DNA of 64,000 bases from Incumbomyces delicatus (GCA_017655985.1 JACJVS010000002.1:310001-374000); one strand, 5' to 3'; shown: positions 42,857 through 54,050, counted from the first letter of the stretch. Notes: generated from the sequence alone by a model not told the origin. Made by a program: numbers and translations.

Positions 42857-45228
42857 ATGTTCAGATCGCTCCTCCCACCCCAGGAACGTCGGTCGCGGTC
42901 GAAATCTCCAGCCGCGCGTCCATCGCGTTATAGCGACCAATACTCAACAACCGACGACGAAGGCGCAGGCTACCGCAGAGCTTCACACGGACGCTACGCT
43001 GGCCCGGAATCGGAAGAAGACGTCGAACCTGACACACCTCGCTATGAACATCGCTCGCCTGAAGCCTATGCGACTCGTCCAAGCATGGACGATCGCCGAC
43101 GTTCGAAGCAGGAAGTCCCGTACCCGGACAGCAGGAAGCCATCCAAGCAATACGCCGACTCTCCGGTAGAGAGTGCAAAGCCCTCAAGAGGACGAAATGA
43201 ATCGTACTCTACATATGCCGCGAAGCCAAAGTCTCCACGTCCCACTGACTCAGCGTCCGTGAATGGCGACAGCCCTCATTATGCTGCTTTTGGTGGGAAT
43301 GGCGTGATTCCCGGAGGGTTCCCCGGACAGTCTGTCAAGCCGCCTGCTCCTGCTCCATCCCCTCGTCCTAGTTCAGGTCGGAACGCCGAAGGGAGGGGGT
43401 CATTGTATGCACAGATAGATCCATCGGAGATTCAGTACAAGTACAATACCGGGAGTCGACAGCCTTCGTTCTCCAAGGCGTACGAGGCTGTACCTGCGCA
43501 ACCTGCCAGAACGAGCAGACCTTCGATAGTGATTCAAGAACAAGCGTACACAGACGACAAGAGTGCTCGGAAACCGTCGGTGCGGCCAAACGCAGGACGA
43601 GGGGACAGCGATGAGCCCTGGCAGACTCTGCCTGAGGCTGGTCGGCGGAATAGCTATCATCGAGAGCGATCGCCTGCGCCCACAAGTTCAGCTGGACGTA
43701 GCAATGAGCAACTGAGGAAAAGCCTCGGACGGCTATCGACCAGTGGCGTTGGCGGTGCCACGCTAGGAGTTGGCCAGACACCCACCACTGCAGGCGGGCG
43801 GCCACCACCGTCTCCTCTGCTTGAGTCGTACAAGGGCACGTATCAGACTATATCACCCCTGCCTTCGCCATTAGCGCTGGCTAACCGAAAGGACAACGAT
43901 GACGACTTCTCCGACCTTGACTTGAGCAATAGTGACGATTCAGATGTCGAAATATTCCGGAGGAAGATCAGAGCTCTCGAACTGGAGAAACAAGAGAAAC
44001 GGGTAGCACGTCACAAGTCGATCAGCTCCGAGGATACGAGATCTCTCCGATCATCTACGTTGATGCTCGAAGCACCGGGCAAAAAGTCGAGAACATCCTC
44101 AGTAGTATCTACCAAGTCTGGTGGTGGGAAACGGAAAACGGTGTCGTTCTACGACCCCGAAGGGGACGCGGAGAGGATCACAGAAGCACTGAAGGGCAAT
44201 CATCGCACTCCCGATGTCAAACCACTTGTGCAAATCCTTCCCTGGTTGACCACTGACGAGATTGAGACGTTGAAAACGGCGTACAAGAAGTGCGCGAAGG
44301 TCAACGGGAAGGGCATTATCCTGAGCAATCACATCAAAGCACGTATTCCCGGGAATCTCGGCAAGATCATGTATGCCACTAGTTTAGGACAGTATGCGAG
44401 CGACGCATACTGGGCCAACTGTTTTTACCAATCTGGTGCGTCACGGCGAGAGCTCTTGATTGAGAGTCTCGTTGGGCGCTCGAATCAGCAAATACTAGAG
44501 ATCAAAGATGTGTTCAAAGACAAACGATATGATGACGACCTTGAAAAGTGCATGAAAGCCGAGCTCAAGGCAGACAAGTTCCGATTTGCGATTCTGCTAG
44601 CGCTGGAAGCGAGACGGATGCACGAGGGACCGGGCATCGACATGAGGCTGGTGCATGAAGACGGCATGGATCTTTATGATGCCCTGAGCAATGCGGGTGG
44701 GGAGACAGCGTTGATCAAGATCATCATGGCGCGGAGTGATGGCCACCTTCGAGAGGTCATGAGGTATTACGAGAAAAGCTACCAACGAAATTTCGCCAGA
44801 GAGATGATTAAGAAATCTCAGAATCTCGTGGTAAGTGTGAGGCCGTGGAAGCCGTTTGGATCAAGTCTGACTAAATCAAACAGGGTGAAACACTGGCCCA
44901 TATCCTCAACGGGGCCCTCAACCGGCCGATGCGGGACTCGATCCTGCTTCATCAGGCAATCAGCGAATTTGGACCTGTCAACGCACGGACGCCTTCAGCG
45001 AATGCGCCCAAACCGCCGGCTGGACGAACCGAGTTACTTACATCTCGACTGATCCGTCTTCATTGGGATGCGAAGCACCTTGAACGAGTGAAGCGAGAGT
45101 ATGAAAAACGCTATGGCGAAAGTGTGATCGACGCGATCGTACGCGATGTTCACGGTGGAATGAAGAGCGAGGATGGGAAAGCCTGGGCTGCATTCTGCTT
45201 GGCTCTTGCCAGGAGCAGTGAAACTTGA
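42857..45228 (+). CDS. fungal annexin-like protein (C4 type) with long disordered N-terminus
   Basis: Two exons, with the intron at 44831-44883 (GTAAGT..ACAG); 772 aa from the ATG at 42857. The first ~430 residues are Ser/Pro/Arg-rich and disordered (SRSKSPAARPSRYSDQYS and similar), with an acidic patch DDDFSDLDLSNSDDSDVEIFRRK and a short coiled region. Residues from about 432 (FYDPEGDAERITEALKG) to the end form an annexin-like core: VKPLVQILPWLTTDEIETLKTAYKK, RELLIESLVGRSNQQILEIKDVF, FRFAILLALEARRM, GETALIKIIMARSDGHLREVMRYYEK and LHWDAKHLERVKREYEKRYGESV. Annexins bind acidic membranes through Ca2+; the canonical GxGT-type Ca2+ loops are weak here, as in other fungal C4 annexins, so Ca2+ dependence is doubtful. 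A role at septa or the cell periphery has been discussed for the family. Confidence 0.85.
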
Positions 45229-46010
45229 TCAATCTATACCGTACGTTACTTTGTACGTTACCTAATACTACCTACAGCACCGCCCGTACTACTTCGTAAA
45301 TTTAATAATTGGTTATTTCGTAGTGAAGCATCCCGGGGTGCTCCTGATGTTTGCAGTATGTGCGTAGGTTCTCGAAATCAGTGTGAAATGGAGAAAGATG
45401 GATGAATAGCCTTTGCGCCTTGGTCTTGGAGCAAAAAGTGTCATTCAGCTTGAGAAATATGAAGTACTTTGAAGATGGATTCCTTGTTGTAGGGCAGGAC
45501 AGGGCAATTTGGGGAGGTGCAAATCACAGGAATTATTGGCGAGGTTCGTGCTTGTTCTTGCCAAACATGGCTCGCTTCGGCCCGCCAAGTCCGAGCTCTC
45601 AGTTAGCGGGTCTTGGATCGCTCCAGGGTTCGTCAGCCACTGCCATTCCCTCCGAGGTGCGGGAAGCAGGAGCAGATAGCACATCCCTCAACCTGCGTGC
45701 CTGCTTTGTCACTTGTGAGGTGTGGTCCGGATTTCCTCCGCCTATCACACCCGCTTTTGCATCCGCCTTCACACCACTTTCAGCACCTGTCTGACTCTGT
45801 AGGCTAATCCATGTTTTTTTTTAGCTGAAAGCGACACACAAAGCCAGCACGTTTTACGTTTGTGCGGTAATGCGTGGCCGATAGCCCGCCACGTCCCTCA
45901 GGGACCCTTCAGGGACCACCAGCGACCAACAGCGACCACCGGCAACGTCTTGATTTGTCCTGACTATCGGTACAAACCCACATTGCGCTGAACATCAAAC
46001 ACCCGCAATC
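45229..46010. other. intergenic region
   Basis: About 780 nt between two same-strand genes. It starts with a TAC/GTAC-rich stretch (45239-45298). No gene is recognised; the right half is the promoter of the next gene. Confidence 0.5.
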
Positions 46011-48596
46011 ATGCCTGGAGACGAGAAACACGTCTTCTCGCTCCTGGCGCCCCTTCCGAGTTACGATGAAGCCACGTCGTCGAGACCGTCGTCGTCCAAT
46101 TCGAGGCGCGGACCTGAAGAGATCAGCGACGACGCCGAGAGGCAAGGACTGTTGCAAGAAGAGGACGAGGAACCAGTCCCTCGCAGCAACTACGTTCCTC
46201 CCACGGCCGAATCCGAACGATCGAGCCTCGACTCTCTCGATGGCCTCGGCGCAGAAGAGGAAGCTGAGGTGCGCCGCGAAATGCAAGAAATGGACATCGA
46301 AGATCCGGCCGACGACGACTCGAACCGCTCCTTGCTCTCCTACCGTTTCAAACGATTTACCTCGTTTACAAACTCTTTACAATCCCTCTCCCTCCCATCC
46401 TTCCGCCGCATTCTCCCGTCGTGCCGCTGCCGCATGCCGCGAATCGACTGGCAGGCAATGGACAACAATCGAGCCGTCATCCTCGGCCGTCTTGTCGGCA
46501 TCTTCATCATAGGTGGTCTAATGTACATTCTTCTCGTCGCCGATGTCATCAGTTTCGGGGGCAAGCGCAATGTCTACATGTTCAAAGCCGAGTCGATCCG
46601 CAACTACGTCGTGGATGGATTGCGAGAAAGTGATCACATCCCCGACTACATGCAGCGCATAACACAGTATCCGCACATGGCTGGAACCGAAGGGAACTAT
46701 GTGCTAGGCGAATGGGTGGCAGAGGAATTCAAAGCAGGCGGATTGACCGATGTGCACATGGAGAGGTTCGATGTCTATCTAAATTATCCCAGAAAAGACG
46801 GGAGACGAGTAGCAATAGTGGATCCTGCAGACCAGGCCTGGGAGGCGGCCATCGAAGAGGAGAGGGAAGAGACGTATGTTTTTCATGGTCACAGTGCAGC
46901 AGGCGATGTGACAGGACATCTGATATACGCAAATTTCGGATCAAGACAAGATTTTGAGGTCTTGAAAAAGAACGGAGTACCGCTCAAAGACGCCATTGTG
47001 TTAGTCCGTTATTATGGCACAGAAGGGGACAGAGCCTTGAAGGTCAAAGCTGCCGAGATGGCCGGCGCCGCCGGATGCATCATCTATTCCGACCCGGCCC
47101 AAGACGGCTACCTGAAAGGGCCAGTCTATCCGGATGGCAGGTTCATGCCAGCTGACGGCGTCCAGCGCGGTGCTGTCAGTCTGATGTCCTGGGTTGTTGG
47201 AGATGTGCTCAGCCCGGGCTGGGCCTCGCTTCCCGAAGACAGCCACCGGCTAGATCCCAAGGAGAGTGAAGGCTTGAACAAAATCCCCTCCATCCCGCTG
47301 TCCTGGAGAGATGCGCAGCATCTACTTGTCGCTCTCAAAGGCCACGGTGAGCAGCTGGACGGCGCATGGCTGGGCGATCCGTCCGTCGAGTACTGGACGG
47401 GCGACGGAAACTCCCCCAAGGTCAATCTCAAGAACTTGCAAGACGAGGAACGGAGACAACCGATCTACAACGTGCTTGGTCGCATTCCGGGCATGGAAGA
47501 GCATTCCAAGAGAATCATCGTGGGTAATCACCGGGATGCCTGGTGTACTGGCGCCGCCGATCCCGGCAGTGGAACAGCAGTAATGCTCGACGTCGTTCGC
47601 CAATTCGGTGAGCTTCAGAAGCAGGGATGGGCGCCTCTGAGGACGATCGAGTTCGCAAGCTGGGATGGCGAAGAATACAATCTGATCGGATCCACTGAAC
47701 ACGTCGAGGCTCGGCTTGAAGAGTTGAACGCCGACGGAATAGCTTACATCAATCTGGATACCGCAGTCACCGGCACTGACTTTCACGCCTCGGGTTCGCC
47801 CCTTCTGGAAAAAGCCGTCAGGAACACTCTTTCACGGATTGCCGATCCAACCACTAACGAGTCGCTTCACAAAATATGGGTCGACCAAAGGCGGTCATTA
47901 GAAGGCCTCGGTGCAGGAAGCGACTACGTTGCCTTCCAAGACATCGCTGGTGTATCGTCCCTCGACATTCGATTCCAGGGCGAACACTTTCCCTACCACA
48001 GCTGTTACGACAACTACGAATGGATCACTAAATTTGCTGATCCGGAATGGGCATATCATAAGACGATGGCTCAAGTATTGGCCCTTACCATCCTCGAATT
48101 GTCAGAACATGCTTTAATACCCCTCGACTTGGACGCCTACAGCAGAGCATTGGCTGGCTACGTGGACAATCTGGATAACGATATCAATGGCAAAGCATCC
48201 CGCGACGAAGACAAAGTCACAATCCTCAACGTGCAACCCCTGCGGGATGCACATCAGGTTCTGCAGCGAGCGGCCAACTCCATCACAAATTTTGACAATG
48301 AATGGCACAGTCAAATATTTTCCGCAGGCGGATTCGAGACAAGATACTTGGGCCTGAAAAGAATACAACGGAACGAGCAGCTTGAACAATTTGAAAAGCT
48401 CTTGCTCGATGACGCCGGCCTGGTCAACAGGACCCAGTTCAAGCATGTCATTTTCGGACCGCAGAAATGGAGCGGCTATGATGAGGCATTCTTCCCCGGC
48501 ATCAGAGACTGGGTCGAGGCAGGAGATATACCAAAGGCTCAGGAAGAGGTGCAAAAAGTGGCAGACCTTATCGTTGCTGCCTCGACAGAATTGTGA
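46011..48596 (+). CDS. transferrin-receptor/PSMA-like M28B membrane protein (Tre1/Vps70 type)
   Basis: Single exon, 861 aa, ATG at 46011. It is a type II membrane protein: an acidic cytosolic N-terminus, one membrane segment at about 155-182 (VILGRLVGIFIIGGLMYILLVADVI), then a large lumenal part with a PA domain (about 300-400) and an M28 peptidase domain. The zinc-binding set of PSMA is kept: GNHRDAW (His about 507), GAADPGSGT (Asp about 516), the Glu pair in WDGEEYN (about 554-555), NLDTAV (Asp about 583) and FPYHSCYDNYEW (His about 663). Catalysis is therefore possible, unlike in the transferrin receptor. A C-terminal dimerisation helix domain follows. The cytosolic tail has LPSYDEATSS near residue 15, a PY-like motif as in yeast Tre1/Tre2, which recruit the ubiquitin ligase Rsp5 in the Golgi/vacuole route. 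Vps70 is the alternative name. Confidence 0.92.
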   Translation: MPGDEKHVFSLLAPLPSYDEATSSRPSSSNSRRGPEEISDDAERQGLLQEEDEEPVPRSNYVPPTAESERSSLDSLDGLGAEEEAEVRREMQEMDIEDPADDDSNRSLLSYRFKRFTSFTNSLQSLSLPSFRRILPSCRCRMPRIDWQAMDNNRAVILGRLVGIFIIGGLMYILLVADVISFGGKRNVYMFKAESIRNYVVDGLRESDHIPDYMQRITQYPHMAGTEGNYVLGEWVAEEFKAGGLTDVHMERFDVYLNYPRKDGRRVAIVDPADQAWEAAIEEEREETYVFHGHSAAGDVTGHLIYANFGSRQDFEVLKKNGVPLKDAIVLVRYYGTEGDRALKVKAAEMAGAAGCIIYSDPAQDGYLKGPVYPDGRFMPADGVQRGAVSLMSWVVGDVLSPGWASLPEDSHRLDPKESEGLNKIPSIPLSWRDAQHLLVALKGHGEQLDGAWLGDPSVEYWTGDGNSPKVNLKNLQDEERRQPIYNVLGRIPGMEEHSKRIIVGNHRDAWCTGAADPGSGTAVMLDVVRQFGELQKQGWAPLRTIEFASWDGEEYNLIGSTEHVEARLEELNADGIAYINLDTAVTGTDFHASGSPLLEKAVRNTLSRIADPTTNESLHKIWVDQRRSLEGLGAGSDYVAFQDIAGVSSLDIRFQGEHFPYHSCYDNYEWITKFADPEWAYHKTMAQVLALTILELSEHALIPLDLDAYSRALAGYVDNLDNDINGKASRDEDKVTILNVQPLRDAHQVLQRAANSITNFDNEWHSQIFSAGGFETRYLGLKRIQRNEQLEQFEKLLLDDAGLVNRTQFKHVIFGPQKWSGYDEAFFPGIRDWVEAGDIPKAQEEVQKVADLIVAASTEL

Positions 48597-49060
48597 TTGG
48601 TCACGTAGGATTGGAAAAAAAGATCGGGCATTTAGCATAGCGTTGGCGTTGAAGATGTGTATAGGTCCGTGTATTCTAGTGAGCTGGCTGTTTGCCCGTA
48701 TATAGTCTTTCGGATAACGAGAACCGCCGTGATTGTAAAGGAGCTTTTTGACTTTTGTTGTTCTCTGCGTTTGTGCGTATGTGACTATACTACCTGCATC
48801 CGGACTGGCACGTGACCGTGCATTGTGGTCTTCACTTTGAGATTTCTACGAGTTGAGGCCATAAAGTTAGCAAGCGGTGAGGATCGCAGATCACGGTTCG
48901 TGATTCAAACCTTGGAAGCACGCGAGAAGCTAAACCAATCGTCATCTCAACTCGTCCGCACCACATCTGACATCTGTCACTACAATGAAGAACAGGTCGC
49001 GATGAGAGTTTGCAGGCAATAAAGGAGTTCTAGCGCTCCTGAATACGGCCCCCGCCCAAC
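48597..49060. other. intergenic region
   Basis: About 460 nt between same-strand genes; nothing recognised. Confidence 0.5.
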
Positions 49061-51098
49061 ATGGGAATGCTGGAATCATTTCTGCAGCAAATCCTTGCTG
49101 CCCTGACCTCGCACGATGGACAGCGTATTGCGCAATTTCTGGTTCTCAATTTCGACAGCCTCCCACCAACTCAGCAAAAGCCATACGCAGATCTGCATAC
49201 AGAACTTAATGCGAGGTACGCCGGTAGCAACAATGCGGCCCTGTCTACAAAGGTCAAAACGTCCCTACCGAGTGAACAACTGAGAACCATCCATGCGAGC
49301 TTTTGTGAAGCGATCATTCAGTACTTTCGTTATGTGAGGGATTTTGCCGGAATGACGGGGCTGCAGAAAGCCAGAGGCATAGAACGATTGACCAAGTACG
49401 TCGTCTTCCCCCAACTTTGTCTCCTCCTCTGATGCTCTCGAAAATAAAATGATCGCTATACTGACATGATGCGTGTGGTGAAGGCAATGTATCGCAGCGC
49501 TCACGTCGGAGCAACCAGGGCCGACCATGATCCCAATCGTGCTCTACCTAACCAACGTCCTTCGGCAGATCGCCATCAATCTTGACCGTGACCCGGATCT
49601 CCTCGGCACGACTTCCACCAATTCAGCAGCGGACGACGACTCTCTGACCAACATCTCCTACGTCGAGCAGACAGGCAACACGCTCCGCGAAGCCTTCAAC
49701 AAGATCGTCTCGCGGTCACGCCCCAACGTTCCCCCATCTCCCGACCACCTCAATTCCGGCCTGTACCTCGTCATCAACTCGTGCATGCGCATCTACTCTC
49801 GCGCCGGCAAGCTGCGCAACGTCGAGTTCCTCCTCGCCGCCCTCGACAAAACCTCTCCGGAACTCCGGTTCTATCCGGCCGCTCAGCGCGTCACCTATCT
49901 GTACTACCTCGGGGTCTTCTACTTCAACAGCAACCAGTTCTACCGCTCGATGCAATGCCTGCAGGGCGCCTACGACCAGTGCGCCAAGAACCAGGCGTGC
50001 ATCACCCAGCGCCGGGCGATTCTGATCCACCTGCTAGCCGCGTCGTTGTGCATCGGCCGCCTCCCCGGCAGGATCCTGCTCATCGACCCGGCCGCACACT
50101 CCATCTCGAAGCCCTTTTTGGCATTGAGCCAGCTGATCAAGTCCGGCGATATCGGGCGCTTCCACACCTTCACAGACGCAAGCTTACCTTCCCCGCTGAG
50201 CGACAGCGCAACCGCGCTCCTGCGCAAGAAGGTGCTGCTGCAGCTGAAGAACCGATGCGAGATCCTGTGCTGGCGGAGCCTGGTCTACCAAGCGATGAAG
50301 TACGGCGGTTTCCTCGGGAGCTCGGAGGAAGGCCGCCAGAACAGCATGCCGTTCGTGCGGTACACGGTCATCCACGGCGCAGCCTGCCTGAGTTACGCAC
50401 GCGCGCGCGAGGGAGTGGCGCACAGCACAGCGGGGAAGATCACGCTCACGCTCGCACTAGACAATGCAAAGGACGATGACACCGCTACTACTAACAACAA
50501 CAATAATCAAGAAGAAGACGAATACGTCGATCCCGACTTTGCCGATAATGATGGTGGCTCCGGCGGCTCCGATGACGACGACGGCGACGACGGACACGAA
50601 CATGGCAGCGACCTTGCTGACGGTAGCGATGCAGGGTGGTCTACGTCGGCGGGACCGCGATCGAATTCGAGAGCACCGGACCATCCACCGCTGCCGGACC
50701 CCTCGCCAGACGAGATCAACAGCGTCGTTCTCAGCCTGATCGCCCAGGGTTTTCTGAAGGGCTTCGTGCACCACAGCCTGCCGGACCTACTACAGTCGCG
50801 CTTCGCCATTCCGGGTGTCAGGGGTGCTGCCGCAAGGACAAGTACTGGTAGTACTAGTACTGCCAATCATACTTTGAGTACTCCTGGCGGTGGTAAAGAA
50901 AGTAACAAAGTTAGCGGCAAGATAGCGTGGAAGGAAGTCGGCTTCCCGAGTATCTTTGAAGTCGTGAGAGCGAAGGAGTTTGCCTACGATGAGGGCGAGG
51001 TGCCTGGGTGGGCGACGGAGGAGAAGGTCCGCAAGACGGCAGCCGGAGGCGGCGGCAGGGTCATTCGCATTAGTGGAGCGAGACCCGCTGGGATGTGA
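49061..51098 (+). CDS. PCI-domain protein, TREX-2 Thp1 / PCID2 type
   Basis: Two exons, with the intron at 49396-49483; 649 aa from the ATG at 49061. Join gives RLTKQCIAALTSEQ. Hallmarks of the Thp1/PCID2/CSN12 family are ERLTKxxI, LYLVINSCMRIYSRAGKLRNVEFLLAAL, TYLYYLGVFYFNSNQFYRSMQCLQGAYDQC, RRAILIHLLAASLCIGRLP and the C-terminal winged-helix part (SVVLSLIAQGFLKGFVHHSLPDLL). Thp1 pairs with Sac3 and Sem1 in TREX-2, which links transcription to mRNA export at the nuclear pore. The PCI module is interrupted by an insertion at about residues 462-545, rich in Asp/Gly/Asn (YVDPDFADNDGG, SDDDDGDDGHEHG), encoded by short repeats. CSN12 is the nearest alternative; I favour Thp1 on the N-terminal match and overall length, but this is not certain. 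Confidence 0.85.
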
Positions 51099-52113
51099 TT
51101 GCGAATCCTAGTCGCGAGCGATGGCTTTTGGACTAGGTTGGGGGAAGGGGAGGGGGATATATCGATCGCATGGCAGTACGGCTAGCTGATTCTGCTGATA
51201 CTAGTATAGCTGAGATGTGGCCTGCGTACTAAGTTCCTAAGGAGATTTTATGCACTCGAGTTTTTGGTTCCCTCACCCTTAGAAGGAAGGGAGATATCGA
51301 ACTTGGGCTGGGAGGGCCCCGTTGAAATTCCTATCTCGCTGAGCAGTAATTCAGTGAAGACATCGAAGCGTTTCTCAGTTATGCTCAAGTCCTACTGTGA
51401 AGGAAGTACATATTTCTCTTGCTGTCGCTGATATACAATTGTCTCAGGCGCCTTGTGCGCTTCTGCACTTCTGCCCTTCTTCTATTTATTTATCGTACGC
51501 TAGAAAATAAGTACTTACATAGTAAATGTCAGGATACGCTGGGTATTCTGCATCTCTCTAACTCGCGCTGTTTTACATTCTATTTCTCTTATCGTTTTCG
51601 GCCCATCGCATGCATTCCTTACAGAGCCAGTTTCCAACCCCTTTCCTCCGGGCTTTGGAGGTCGGGCTTCTTGTCCTCTAAACCCTTCATTTGTAGAAAG
51701 GAAATACCGAGCTTTTCCTTCACAACTAGCCTTTGCACGACGAATTGTGGTGGGAATGAGCCCGAGAAATTTGGGCCTCGAATAGCCTCGGGTCCCTTTA
51801 TTGTCGTCAACGCTCCCGACTCTCTGAGTGATGAACTTTCGTTTTGTGCAACTCTTACAGCAGACAGACGCGTGGTTCTTTGCCGCGCCGCAACTAGACT
51901 TCTGCAGAGCCCTCAACGGATTGTACAGTACTGTCTTGTCATTGCTCGTCGCTTCGAGCCAGCTTGCTCCTCTAGTTGGGCCGGATATCCTTCATTGGTT
52001 CTGCAAGTAGACGAGACGCGCATGGGCCGCACAAGTGATTTTTTTCCCCCCCAGACTCGCTTGGTTCAATGGAATCTCGAGGAAAGTCACGGCTTTCCCA
52101 CCCCGACTAAAGA
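51099..52113. other. intergenic region between convergent genes
   Basis: About 1 kb. Open frames such as 51419-52117 (plus) and 51515-51916 (minus) overlap each other and show no family resemblance. No RNA gene is seen. Confidence 0.45.
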
Positions 52114-53430
52114 CTAGCCTTTGCCTTTTGCAGTCTTTGGTGCAAAGAAGGCAGACATCTTCTTCATCCCTTTTACGTCTACCTTGGCCAGCTCTTTCAC
52201 GCCACGACTCGTGTTTGCCTTTTTGCGCCGCTCCTCTTCTTCGAGGCGGCGTTTCTTTTCGGCTCGGATTTCTGCCTCCTCATCGTCTTCCAGATTGCCT
52301 CTTTTGCGAGAGAATGAAGACAAGTCGGTCATTGCCGCTGCTTTGGCACGCAGCCTGGCGATGTGCGAGAGGTGATCGTTCAGAAGCTTGAAGTCGATTC
52401 CTGATTGCGGAGATTGCAGCGCTGATAGGAGGGATGCCGACGACGCTGTGGAAGTGTAGGATGCAGTGATGAACTTGAAGGCGGTGAGCAGACGTTGCAA
52501 AGATTTGATCGTGTCGGGGACGGCCATGTCCTGCACCAGGGTGGTCGCTGTGCTGATACTGCTGATTGACGATTCTGAGGAGACCATTGATGGTGTAGCG
52601 CTCGTATTTGTCCTGAGAGTAGCAGAGTCAAAGCTTTCGGACGGGGTTGGTGTGTCTGTCCTTTGTGTAGTCTCCTGTGAATCTGACTGTGGTAGGAGTG
52701 TGGTCGTTGTGCTCTGCTCTTGTTTTATGCTCAATACTGGTGCCTCCAGCACTCTGGTCACGAAACGCTCTTCAAGACTCGCGGGCAGACCATTTTTGCA
52801 TGCCCTCTGTGCTTTTGACAGAACCATCTCCAGTGTCTTGGAGGGGCTATACCTGTACATCTTCTCATCGCCTGCTTCAATCATGTCGCAGATCGCTTCT
52901 AACGCACGCTCGACCAGAGTCGTGTTATGCTGCCACACGTACTTCAGATCGAACATCTCTTGATCTCCTGTGTCCAACATGTCGTCCGGGGATTGGAACA
53001 GGTTGCTTTTGCCCGAGTCTGCTGCTACTGGTAGCAAGGTAAAGCACAAATCGAAAGGCGTGGCAGTCCAATACTCAGCGCTCTTACTGACGTAGCCACT
53101 GCTGACAGATCCCTTGCAGGGTTTCTGCACGCCATCTTGCTGGTCTTGCGGGGCGAACAAGATGCTGCGACGGTCGTGTGAAAGTGTGACTATCCTTTTC
53201 AACTCGAATACACCTGCATCGGGGCAAAACAGGTATCGTTTAGGTTGCCCATCGACTGGATCCGCCAGAAGAACGAAGCGGGATTTGTCTGAGATGTCCT
53301 TCGGCGCTATTACAAGCCGCAAAGGGTCGGCCGGAGGGTGACACTTCGACGATATCGATGCTGATGGTGGGAGTGCTGCTGGAACGGTCTTCTTGACCGG
53401 ACTGCAGGTCGCGGAGCGTGTTTGAGGCAT
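52114..53430 (-). CDS. rnh202: ribonuclease H2 subunit B (Rnh202/Ydr279 family)
   Basis: Single exon, 438 aa, from the ATG at 53430. RNase H2 is the three-subunit nuclear enzyme that removes ribonucleotides from DNA and RNA of RNA:DNA hybrids; subunit B is a structural subunit. The N-terminal triple-barrel part is visible (LRLVIAPKDISDKSRFVLLADPVDGQPKRYLFCPDAGVFELKRI), followed by the helical Ydr279 core (TPFDLCFTLLPVA, MFDLKYVWQHNTTLVERALEAICDM, SKTLEMVLSKAQRAC). A Ser/Thr-rich linker leads to a helix (LLSALQSPQSGIDFKLLNDHLSHIARLRAKA) and a charged Lys/Glu stretch. The tail MKKMSAFFAPK resembles the PCNA-binding PIP box, which sits at the C-terminus in human RNASEH2B too. The gene is divergent from MCM10. 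Confidence 0.93.
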   Translation of the reverse strand: MPQTRSATCSPVKKTVPAALPPSASISSKCHPPADPLRLVIAPKDISDKSRFVLLADPVDGQPKRYLFCPDAGVFELKRIVTLSHDRRSILFAPQDQQDGVQKPCKGSVSSGYVSKSAEYWTATPFDLCFTLLPVAADSGKSNLFQSPDDMLDTGDQEMFDLKYVWQHNTTLVERALEAICDMIEAGDEKMYRYSPSKTLEMVLSKAQRACKNGLPASLEERFVTRVLEAPVLSIKQEQSTTTTLLPQSDSQETTQRTDTPTPSESFDSATLRTNTSATPSMVSSESSISSISTATTLVQDMAVPDTIKSLQRLLTAFKFITASYTSTASSASLLSALQSPQSGIDFKLLNDHLSHIARLRAKAAAMTDLSSFSRKRGNLEDDEEAEIRAEKKRRLEEEERRKKANTSRGVKELAKVDVKGMKKMSAFFAPKTAKGKG

Positions 53431-53851
53431 GCCTGGTGTAAAAGATATGTATACTCCACGCTGTCAAGAAGCAGCCGAAGCTGATCGCAGATAGACTAGG
53501 AGTCTGTTACTCTACCCTCTATATCGTGAGATCGCGGCGAGGCATTCGACGACCAAAGGTGAATGTAATGCTGCCCAGCCGCTACCATGTACAAAGTACT
53601 GCGTACCCTCACACCTGGGTAGATCGGCTATTTGACAGTGGGCAGAGAACAAATGACTGCACGTTCTACAGGCAAAAGTTCCTCTACATGTCTTCACCAC
53701 CAAAAATATGTGTTTCAAAGCCTTTTCGTAAGTTACTTAGTGGTCTTGGGTATTGAGGAGAGAACACGTTGGACGGCCAGGTGGTCGGCTAATACTCGGG
53801 TATTAAAGCTTTATTGTTTGCATACCCCCACCCGCGTGTTTACGTGTGGAG

Positions 53852-53925
53852 ACGCGTTCGAGACGCGCTTAAAAAGTGACGTACTGCTGTAAACAACCTA
53901 TATATTGTTCTTCTGCCAAACGCGT
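53852..53925. promoter_or_regulatory. cluster of MCB-type ACGCGT elements
   Basis: ACGCGT at 53852-53857, ACGCG at 53863-53867 and ACGCGT at 53920-53925, 158-231 nt before the MCM10 start codon. ACGCGT is the MluI cell-cycle box bound by the MBF complex in yeasts, and the palindrome reads the same on both strands, so it could serve either gene. Binding itself is not shown by sequence. Confidence 0.55.
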
Positions 53926-53990
53926 TACACACTCCTCTTACACTTCCACTTCACCACACCACTGTTTCACAACAGTCCCCTCCTCTCACA

Positions 53991-54050
53991 GTAAGTTCAC
54001 TAATCGATTTAATCCTGTTGAGATCTATTAATAACGCTCTACTTTCACAG
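53991..54050 (+). other. probable 5'-leader intron of mcm10
   Basis: GTAAGT at 53991 and TTTCACAG ending at 54050, with TTAATAAC as a branch-point candidate, 60 nt long, located 32 nt before the start codon. It fits the intron style of the window. It is visible only as splice signals, since the leader is non-coding. Confidence 0.5.

Noticed and set aside
51419..52117. 232-codon plus-strand frame next to rnh202
   Set aside because: Pyrimidine-rich, overlaps an antisense frame and has no domain; probably 3' flanking sequence.
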